From Nelumbo lutea (taxonomy: Eukaryota; Streptophyta; Magnoliopsida; Proteales; Nelumbonaceae), in NCBI GenBank assembly GCA_022828595.1, contig JAKGHH010000001.1, positions 143,797,017 to 143,861,016 of the forward strand: a stretch of DNA of 64,000 bases. The letters run 5' to 3'. This document shows positions 56,141-64,000 of the stretch, piece by piece; position 1 is the first letter of the stretch, and each line of letters opens with the position of its first letter. The notes under the pieces were generated by a model. It made no database searches, was not told the origin of the DNA, and saw only the letters and a list, made by a program, of their open reading frames with translations. The translations under genes were made by a program, and so were the position numbers.

Positions 56141-56594
56141 AAATTTATAAGGAACAAAAGTAAATCTTTAACTATATTCACGCAAATGGTTTTAAATTTC
56201 AGTGCTATTTTACACAAGTTTATAAATTTCCCCTAAAGTTGACATCGAAAACAAGAGTAAACTTGGCATCTTACGGAGACAGAGGAAGTGTTTTTTCCGA
56301 CACAAGTCATTCTGATGTGAAGTGTGAACCCAGCATCTTTTGCTTGTTTTCTTTGATTCTTTCTTAAAACCGCGTCAAAAGAAACCATACCGCATTTACA
56401 CCACCACATTCACTGGGAAATAAAGTGAACCTGAACCACGTATGAAACGCCATTGAAGTTGCTGCAGCACAAGAGAGGAAAGGTACATAAAAGGCTGGAC
56501 TATATTTGGATTCATTCTCTGAGATCAGAACTTTTATAATTCCATCTTTCTTAATTCTCGAGTCTTTTATTTCGTTCCATCATAAGTTTGAAGC
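55865..56594. promoter_or_regulatory. upstream region of CNL 3
   Basis: It contains a (TA)n microsatellite at 56091-56135. A TATA-like GGTACATAAAAGG lies at about 56481, some 110 bp before the ATG. This flank does not obviously match the 5' flanks of CNL 1 and the 45.8-kb relic, so CNL 3 has a different upstream sequence. No gene. Confidence 0.45.
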
Positions 56595-59500
56595 ATGATC
56601 AATATGTCTGCTGTGGGAGAGGCACTGGTGGCAGCTCATTTTGAAGTGCTTTTAGGCAAGTTAGCCAGCCCAACTATCAAAGAGTCTTCATCCAAATGGG
56701 ACAATGCTGAAAAAGATCTCGCAGACCTAAGAACAGCACTGCGGAGGATTAAAGGTGTGCTAACCGATGCCGAACAACAGCAGACAAAGAACAAGGAAGT
56801 GAAGGATTGGTTAGATGAACTCAGTCATCTGGCCTATGATGCTGAAGACATCTTGGATGAATATGCAACCTATGGCGGACAATTGAACGTGACAACCAAT
56901 AAGGTACGCTCTTCCATCCCCAGCTCTGAGTTACGTTCAATAAAAGCTAGGATGGAATATATCAACAAGAGAGTGAAGGAACTTGAAAATGGAATAGTTG
57001 AATTTGGTTTAAGAATGGTTGATATAGAAAGCAAAGATGATTATCGTCAAGGAAATTACAGAGAGGCGGCAAACAATTTCTCTCGTGGATAAATCTGATG
57101 TTTATGGTCGTGAAACTGACAAAAGCAACAAGATAATTGAACGGTTGATGGTGACCAACAAATCCAATGAAAAAAATTTTGAAGTAGCTTGTATAGTTGG
57201 TATAGGTGGATTGGGCAAAACCACCCTTGCTCAACTTGTATACAACGATGAGGAGGTAGAGGGGCATTTTGACCTAAAAGCGTGGTTTTGCGTGTCTGAA
57301 GAATCTGATGTTGCAAAGATAACAAAAGGTATTATTGAGTCTGCCACAGGGGAACTGTGTGGTCTCACACACCTAGACACATTTCAAGTAAAACTTAAGA
57401 AGACCTTGGAGGGGAAGAGATTTTTAATTGTTCTAGACGATGTTTGGAGTGATAATTGCGGTGACTGGAAGGCCCTTCGCCTCCCTTTCATGTATGGAGA
57501 AAATGGAAGTAAAAGTATTGTGACAACAAGAAGCAAGAAAGTTTCAAACATCATGGGAACTATTCCTACTTTCTTTCTTGGTAGTTTGCCAGACGAAGAT
57601 TGCTTGTCTTTATTATGGCAGTGTGCATGTGTAGACAACATCCATTTGAATGCACATCCAGAGTTGAAAGCAATTGCTAGGAAAATTGTGGAAAGTGTAA
57701 AGGTGTGCCTCAGTAAAGTCACTTGGTGGCCTCTTACACTCTCAACATGAAATAGAAGAGTGGGAGAGAGTCTTGGCAAGTGAAATGTGGGAATTAGAAG
57801 AAGATGAAAGTGGTATAATGCCAGCTTTGAGATTAAGCTACCAACATCTCCCAGCACATCTGAAGTGGTGCTTTGCATATTGTTCCATCTTCCCCAAAGA
57901 TTATAAATCCAGAAGGAGGAGTTAGTTTTGTTATGGATGGGGGAAGGATTTATTGTACATTCAAACAAAGGAAGGAAAGAAATGGAAGGCATGGGGAGAC
58001 AATATTTTGATGAGCTATGTTTCGGGTCATTTTTCATGAGCTATGTTTCAGGTCATTTTTCATGTGTTTGTGATGCATGACCTCATTCATGATTTAGCAC
58101 AATCCATTACAAAGGACATATATTTTAGAATAGAAACTGGTGATCATTTGGAGAATATTCCCAATAATGCTCATCATATGGGCTTATCTCTTCGGATGGA
58201 AGATGATCAACTAGCTCACTGTTGCAATGCCTTGTACAAAGGGAAGAGTTTACGCACAGTTGTAGATTTGTACTTCTACAAACTCAGACTCACATATCCT
58301 CGGCCATTCCTTGACAATTTATTCAATGCATGCACATGTTTACGTGTTTTGTGCTTGCATGGTATTGTCCTTAGCAAATCTGGTTTGCCAGATTCCATTG
58401 GGAACTTAAAACTTTTACAATACCTAGACCTTTCCTTCACTGAAATTCCAGCTCCACCCACATCGATTTGTAGCCTCTATAATTTACAAATATTGTTATT
58501 TTTGGGAAATTACGAATTTGTAAATGATATGGAGTTAGGTGAAGTTGTAGGAAGCCTTGTCAATATTCAACTTGTCAAGATGAAGACCTATGTATATAAT
58601 TCCAGATTTCCACAGGGATATCTCAAATTGTATGGTAAGTGCATCAAGTTAAAACAGGTTTTCCTATTAGAGTTAGAGCTTTTGAACATGGCAGATATCA
58701 AGGAAGTTAATTTCAAGAAGAATGAAGATATCGAGGAGTTAACATTTGAATGGAATGGCAGGACAGAAAGAGCTATGACGGAGGAAGTAATAAAGTGTCT
58801 ACAACCTCATAGTAACCTAAGAACACTCAACATCTAAAACTATTCAGGTATAAGATATCCTAATTGGATGCTAACTATGTCCAATCTGGTGCAAGTGCAT
58901 TTTAAAGGTTGTAAGGTCCTCCCTGCTTGTTTAGGACAGCAATCTTTCCTCAAGATTCTGAAAATAGCATACAGTGTGTGGGTCGTGAGTTGTTTGTGTC
59001 ACGGGATGGCATTGTTGTGAAGCCATTATTTCAATCACTCAAGTATCTTGAGGTTTCGAGGATGCCTAATTGGGAAGACTGTGATGTAGAGCAGGTGGAA
59101 GGTGACCAAGAAGAACCATTATTCCCTTACCTTCATATCCTTGTAATTAAAAAATGTCCCAAGCTTAGGGAGTTCCAAATCCCATCCCCTTGGTTCCCCA
59201 TGCTGAAAGCGTTTAAATTAACACATTGTGAGCAATTTACAAGGCTGGGTAATGAAGCAATAATAGAATCATCATCCATAAAACACAAACAATTTCCTTC
59301 CCTTTGTTCACTTGTGATAAAATCCTGTCCCAAGTTGACAGCATTGACATTGTACCCACCTCCTTCATTTGAAGAGTTGAACATGTTGGGCATACATGAT
59401 TGTCAAGAATTGGGTGATATCGAAGAAGGCAAATGTCTTGGTGAGAAAAATGAAGAATGTTTTATTCTTGTTAGGGGTTCTATGATACACGGATGGAGAG

Positions 59501-60456
59501 TATTATGGCAAATATGTGGTATACAAACATTGCAACTTGAAAACCTCAGTGATGATGTTGAGGTCTTGCATTTGTTGCAAAACTTCACCTTCTTACCTCT
59601 TTGTTGGTAAGGGATTCTCCACATTTGGCATCAGCTTCAGAATTGAAATTGCCCACCAGCCTTCAAGAACTTCGGTTTGAGAATTGTGAGCACCTTCAAT
59701 CCTTACCCAAAAATTTGCAGAGCCTAACATCTCTTGAACAGTTATGCATTTTGGAATGTCCTTGCGTAATGTTCTTTCCTGAGGGAGGTTTGCCCACCAC
59801 TTTGAAGAGACTTATGATCTGCGGAGGCGGTGAGGAAGACATGGAAGTCCCACCCAAAGGTGTTGGACTACACAAACTTACATCTCTTCGATCATTGACT
59901 ATCCAGGATTATTGTGGTCTCTGGTCCTTTCCAGATGAGGAGTGGCTTCTGCCTACCTCTCTTGAATTACTATATATCGGAAATGCTCCTATGCTCATGT
60001 CCTTACCCAAATATTTGCAGAGTTTCACATCTCTATAAGAGTTAATTATTTCCAAATGTCCTCGCTTAATGGATTTTCCCGAGGGGGGTTTGCCGACCAC
60101 TTTAAAGAAACTTACGATCTCTGGATGCGGTGAGAAAGACATGGAAGTCCTACCCAAAGGTGTTGGACTACACAAGCTTACATCTCTTCAGTCATTGACT
60201 ATCAAGGATTGTGGGTGGTCTCAGGTCCTTTCCAGACGAGAAGGAGTGGATGCTGTCTACCTCTCTTAAAAAACTAGAATTCTTTAATTTTCAGAGGCTC
60301 AGATTCTTACCTGAAGAGAGACTGCTCGCACAGCTTCAAAGTTTGACAATATTTAATTGTCCTCTTCTTAGAAAATCATGCAAGAGAGGAGGGAGAGATT
60401 GGTCTAAGATAGCTCACATCCCAATTATAATAGTTGATTGGTCAAAGATTTCTTGA
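56595..60456 (+). pseudogene. CC-NBS-LRR resistance gene, CNL 3, least damaged copy but still a pseudogene
   Basis: Start ATG at 56595 (or 56604). The coiled coil (56604-57030) has VGEALVAAHFEVLLGKLASP and HLAYDAEDILDEYATY. A one-base shift near 57045 joins to a frame with the complete NB-ARC front: P-loop GIGGLGKTTLAQLVYNDEEV, RNBS-A HFDLKAWFCVSEESDV, kinase-2 FLIVLDDVWSD, RNBS-B GSKSIVTTRSKKVSN and DEDCLSLLWQCACV. A shift destroys GLPL near 57700; [17 protein letters not shown] is in another frame; a 28-bp duplication near 58025-58060 breaks the linker. MHDLIHDLAQSITKDIYF (58070-58125) begins a long LRR frame to 58836, where TGC has become TAA. Frames continue at 58927-59610, 59601-60038 (TAA stop) and 60211-60456 (RGGRDWSKIAHIP end). 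About eight lesions. If repaired only by hand the protein would be near 1280 residues, the usual CNL length. Confidence 0.93.
59700..60310. repeat. 302-bp tandem duplication of CNL 3 LRRs
   Basis: TTTGCAGAG..T.ACATCTCT, then GGTTTGCC.ACCACTTT and CCCAAAGGTGTTGGACTACA appear twice, offset about 302 bp (for example 59786 and 60088). It encodes repeated LRRs with GGLPTTLK and PKGVGLHKLTSL. The copies have diverged by roughly 12 percent, so the event is older than the other tandem duplications here. Confidence 0.85.
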
Positions 60457-61192
60457 GATTGAGAAAATGTTCAATGGGTCTTTGAAACACTGGAAGAGAT
60501 TCTCTTTTTCTCTTTTACTATAACGAGAAGAGATCAGTCCATTTGTTCTGTTTCTCCACTTTTTCAATGAAAATCTATGATCTGGGGTATTGTGAGGCTT
60601 TCTCTAGTGAATTTGGACAGATTATCACTTACTAGTTGGCTAATTTAGCAGTTCCAGCACAATATGAAAAAAAGAATGATTTATATCATTTGGTTTATAC
60701 GATCCTCCTCCTTTGCACATCTATGCAACCATCCAACACCATTGCTTAAGACTCCCCTTAACACATGATAACCTCCCAACTTCAACAATGGCTACAAAGC
60801 AGGGGACTTTTCAAGGGCAATGTCAAAGCAATAAGGTACCTCATTCTTTCTTTTTCTCTTTTTTTCATTTATCCTTCTATGAGAAGAGAATTTGAAAAGT
60901 AAAATTGATTGTTAGGTTTATTATATATTATTTTGCTGAAACTGAAAGGATATATTCCAATTTTTCCCCTTTTCAGTTGAAGTGTCCCGTTTATCTTCAT
61001 TTAAACTCAAGCCGTTTTATTGAGTATTTGTTAGCTACACTATTTATTATGTGAGAAATCTTATTCACATTGGTAATTTTATCACCTTGTGCATTGCATT
61101 AATCCTATCCTGTCCTATTGTTGTATATGCAGCAGGTAAAATATCAATGCTTAATCAGAATAAATTTGTTTCATTAAAAGACAATGGGACCT
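60457..61192 (+). other. 3' flank of CNL 3 with putative 3'-UTR intron
   Basis: AATGAAAATCTATGATCTGG, CTTCAACAATGGCTACAAAG and donor CAATAAG|GTACCTCATT at 60836; acceptor TTGTATATGCAG|CAGGTA at 61132 (intron 297 bp). It runs into the solo LTR at 61193. The nearest CNL 3 stop is 380 bp upstream of the donor. Confidence 0.68.
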
Positions 61193-62048
61193 TGTTATGA
61201 TCCCGCGCGTAGGATCCCGTCACAGGTCGGTCCATGGTGCGAAAGCCCTGCTTTCCCTTGCGTGCAAACCCTATTGCAGAAACTGAATGGGTGATTTGTC
61301 CAAGAGACCACCCGAACTCTCCCTTGGGGTGATTTCTCCAAGAGACCACCCGAACTCTCCTCACACTTTTTTTTCCTGCAAAACTGAATGCTTTACTTCA
61401 ATCCATAGATCTTAAATAAGAGATTTACAGAAGGAAATTCCTAATTAAACTCAAAGTCCAACTTGAACTCAAACTCCTAATCACCTACTCCTATTGGTAA
61501 CTCACTCTTACTTAAGATAAGATAAAGATAAGGATAAGATAAGATAAGGGATAAGGGATAAGATAAGAATAAGGTAAGCTAGCGGCGAGTTGGCTTGATG
61601 TGTCCAGATAAGGGTGGGCCCACCCCTATGAGCTATCGTGTGGGCCTCGCTCTGCTGCTGTTGCTGGGTGCGTGCGCGCGGCTCATGGTGCCGCTGCCGT
61701 GTGGTGCCGGGCGTGTGCGCGGTGCGTGCTGCCGTGCAGTGCATGCGGTGCGCGCTGCTGCTTGGCGGTGCGTGCTGTGCGCCATGATGCCGCTGCCGTG
61801 CGGTGCCGGGCGTGTGCGCGGTGCGTGCTGTTGTGCAGTGCGCGCTACTGCCTCTGCTGCTGCCATGTGGTGCGGTACGTGCTGCACGCTGCCGGCGGTG
61901 CGTGCTGCGTGCTGCCAGGCGGTGCGCGCTGCGCGTTGCCGGGCGGTGTGCGCTGTCGGGCAGTGCATGCTGCTGGGCAGCCCGCTGTGCCTGCTGCTGC
62001 TGCCTATGACTGCGCCGCAGTGTGCTGCCAGGCGGTGTGTCCATAACA
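61193..62048 (-). mobile_element. solo LTR with perfect 5-bp target duplication
   Basis: It starts TGTTATGATCCCGCGCG and ends GTCCATAACA, with GACCT at 61188-61192 and 62049-62053. The tips TGTTATG/CATAACA are perfect inverted repeats. A TATA-like CTTATTTAAG reads on the minus strand at about 61417, and the GC-rich U3-like half is at the right, so the LTR is probably minus-oriented. Inside are a 41-bp duplication (CCAAGAGACCACCCGAACTC at 61300 and 61341), a GATAAG microsatellite (61515-61580) and a GC-rich region with a 99-bp duplication (TGCCGCTGCCGTG at 61689 and 61788). The empty site is preserved in the paralogous flank at about 63355. Confidence 0.95.
61625..62045. repeat. very GC-rich GTGC/CTGC repeats within the solo LTR
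   Basis: Built from GTGCGCGCTGC and GCCGGGCGTGTGCGCGGTGC phrases. It gives long open frames on both strands (Cys/Ala-rich on plus, His/Ala/Thr-rich on minus) that are composition artefacts and not genes. Confidence 0.9.
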
Positions 62049-62053
62049 GACCT

Positions 62054-62269
62054 TTTTTGTGTACCACAAATAAATAAAAAAAAAACAAGTCCAATCTCCC
62101 AGGTGGCCTCCATGGATAAGTTCTGATTAAGCGCTTTTGCAGGTAATGGGCAATCACTGTATGGATGGTGAATGTGAGTGAAATTTCTATTTTTGTTAGC
62201 TTTGCAAGTTTTGTTGTCCCATTTATGTTTTGCTTCACATTCATAATTCTCATCACTTTGTTAAGGTTC
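62054..62269. other. right part of the CNL 3 3' flank after the solo LTR
   Basis: It continues the interrupted 3' flank: TACCACAAATAAATAAA, GTCCAATCTCCCAGGTGG and GAATGTGAGTGAAATTTC at 62170, matching 63380-63500. Confidence 0.6.
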
Positions 62270-63500
62270 AATGAGTTTTTGAAACACTCAAAGTTGGTCA
62301 TCCACCAAAACAAGGATCTTTAGAAGAACATATCCACTGCAACGAAAAGGAGAGATTTTCTTTTCCTCTTTTACCGTAACAAGAAAGTATCAGTAACAGG
62401 ATTGCTTAAGACTGCTTAACACATGACAACTTCCCAACTTCAAAAATGGCTGCGAAACAAAGGACTCTCATGTGCAACGTCAAGGCAACAAGGTACCTCA
62501 TCTTTTCTTTTTCGCTTTTCCCTTTATAAGAAGAGTAATTGAAAAATAAAATTGATTGTTTTCTACACTATATATTAGTTTTGCTGAAAGGCTACATTCT
62601 ATTTTTCCCCCTTTTAGTTTATGTGTCATGTGTATCTTCATCTAAACTCAAACCATCCGATTGATCATTTGGTATTTCTTATTTTATTATCTCAATGTAA
62701 ACTCCTTCCACACATCCTTGCATTTTTCTTCTTTCAGCGGTGATTTTTTTATTTCTTTCTTTACTCGTTTCCATGACATGGGATGTTCATGTTATTATTT
62801 TTTTTCAGAAAATGAATTTTTTTCTAATTTCTTATCTCACAATGCAAACTTCTTCCAAACATTAAATTCATGCATTTCCATATCCTTAAAAAGTTCTTTT
62901 GCTATCCATTTCCATGAAACATGATGTGCATGCCATTATTTCTTCTGAAAATTAATGTGTTCTTTTTTGTTTGGATTGAATAAAAGAACGTATTAAATCA
63001 AGAAATTTAATTTGATTCCATTTCTAGGAAACATAGGGTTCAATTATGAGTCTATGATACTGGAAAAACATATAAGCAATCAACCAGTGTCACAAAAGTG
63101 ATAACCAATAAGGTGGTATTCATCAAAATTCACCAGGGGGTTTGATTGGCCAAAGATCTTTTGGAATCATACCTTTCCAGCAAAACAAGATCAAGACTGT
63201 TACTATCAGAGTATTAAATAAAGCACTATGTGCAAAATCTTATATTCGCATTGGTAATTTCATCACCTTCTACATTGCATTAGTCATACACAGTCCTTAT
63301 TGTATATGCAGCATGAAAAGACTAATACTTAGCTAGAATAAATTTGTTTCATTCGAGGATAATGGAACCATTTTCATCTACCATAAATAAATGAGAATAA
63401 CTTGTTCAATCTCCTGGGTGAGTGAAATTTCTATTTTGTTTAGCTTTTATAGGACATGACAATCACTGTATGGAAATTGAATGTGAGTGAAATTTCTATT
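62270..63500 (+). repeat. second copy of the CNL 3' flank, without a gene
   Basis: GAAACACTCAAAGTTGGTCA at 62281 matches 32970 after CNL 1. Then GAGAGATTTTCTTTTCCTCT, AATGGCTGCGAAACAAAGGA, donor CAACAAG|GTACCTCATC at 62493, acceptor ATTGTATATGCAG|CATGAA at 63311 and GAATGTGAGTGAAATTTC at 63479. No CNL coding sequence precedes it. It is a tandem duplication of the 3' unit alone, or the remnant of a gene whose coding part was deleted. Confidence 0.7.
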
Positions 63501-64000
63501 TTTGTTAGCTTTGCAAGTTTGGTTGTTTCATTTATGTTGTGTTTCACATTCATAATTCTCAGCAATTTCTGTTAATGCATGACAGGTTTTCCACTAATAA
63601 AACAATGCTTCTGGTAGTGGTCACTTGCCAGCATAATTTTCTTCAGTTCTTTCTTTTTTCTGAATCCACATCAATATTATCAGCTACTACATCATATCAA
63701 CCTCAATCCCTTTGTCATTGCTTGATGTGACTTTTATTGTATGTATGATAATTGGGTCTGGACTCTGTAACTTTTCTATTGCATGTATATTAAACATGTG
63801 TACTTGTTTTCTGCTTCTGGACATTAGGTGATTAAGCTCCCAGAAGGCCAGAACCACCATCTCCTTTCCAGAATGTTTCTGTGCAATAGGGTTGAATGTG
63901 ACAAAGGTCTTTACCATTTATTCCACAAAAATCCAGAAATTAATTATAATGGTTCCATGTATCTTCTTTACTTTATCAAAAGGCTATTAAAGAGGGTCTT
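63501..64000 (+). other. unassigned; open frame running off the right edge
   Basis: From about 63829 (after GACATTAG) to the window end one plus frame is open for some 57 codons (VIKLPEGQNHHLLSRMFLCN and on). I do not recognise it; it may be an exon of a gene further right or chance. Confidence 0.25.

Noticed and set aside
61508..62313. Long Ala/His/Thr-rich (minus) and Cys/Ala-rich (plus) open frames
   Set aside because: GC-rich repeats in a solo LTR with a perfect target duplication; open in several frames at once, so compositional.

Overview
This is plant nuclear DNA, probably from a flowering plant outside the grasses. The evidence is spliced fragments of plant genes, plant Ty1/copia elements primed by initiator-Met tRNA, CACTA, hAT and Helitron ends, and a head-to-tail cluster of CC-NBS-LRR (CNL) resistance-gene relics. 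The proteins resemble the RPP13-like/R1-type CNLs of eudicots. I cannot name the species. I found no intact protein-coding gene: every recognisable coding region is a transposon product, a gene fragment or a pseudogene.

Layout, left half. 1-2756 is the 5' half of a minus-strand copia element that runs off the left edge. 2876-4886 is a broken DUF4283-type gene on the minus strand. 5000-10305 is low-complexity sequence holding spliced fragments of two unrelated genes: one exon of an SPL1/SPL12-like SBP-box transcription factor (6041-6222) and four exons of the 26S proteasome lid subunit RPN5 (9584-10305). A CACTA end lies at 10850-11136. 11786-14453 is a non-autonomous LTR element with no coding capacity, a 25-bp minisatellite in its LTR and a readable primer-binding site and polypurine tract. 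15450-16600 is a decayed satellite-like array with a unit of about 170 bp. 18551-19560 is an inverted-repeat element with a hAT MITE nested inside it (perfect 8-bp target duplication). 21822-22300 is a second hAT-type MITE, also with a perfect target duplication. A Helitron-like 3' end sits at 23078, a degraded LINE at 23961-26640 and another CACTA fragment at 27380-27881.

Layout, right half. Three CNL pseudogenes lie on the plus strand at 29101-32927, 48893-51357 and 56595-60456. Each keeps coiled-coil, NB-ARC and LRR pieces but carries many frameshifts, stops and deletions. Beyond the coding parts, the cluster's flanks are also duplicated. Copies of a shared 5' flank occur at about 18060, 28080, 44476 and 45305. 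A coding relic of fewer than 20 codons with its start ATG changed to GTG lies at 45835. A spliced 3' flank (3'-UTR intron) occurs four times, the last copy (62270-63480) having no gene of its own. Between the CNLs are a complete but broken copia element (37634-42942) with a solo-LTR-like insertion replacing part of pol, a second copy of the nested hAT family (46019-46528), an inverted-repeat MITE (52925-53146), a Helitron-like end (54408), and a textbook solo LTR with a 5-bp target duplication (61193-62048) inside the 3' flank of the third CNL.

Together this is a dying NLR cluster in a transposon-dense neighbourhood. Nothing here is a clear new biochemical system. The most informative signals are structural: exact target duplications that define small transposon families, nested insertions that give relative dates, a conserved intron downstream of the NLR stop codons, and gene fragments brought together in one place.
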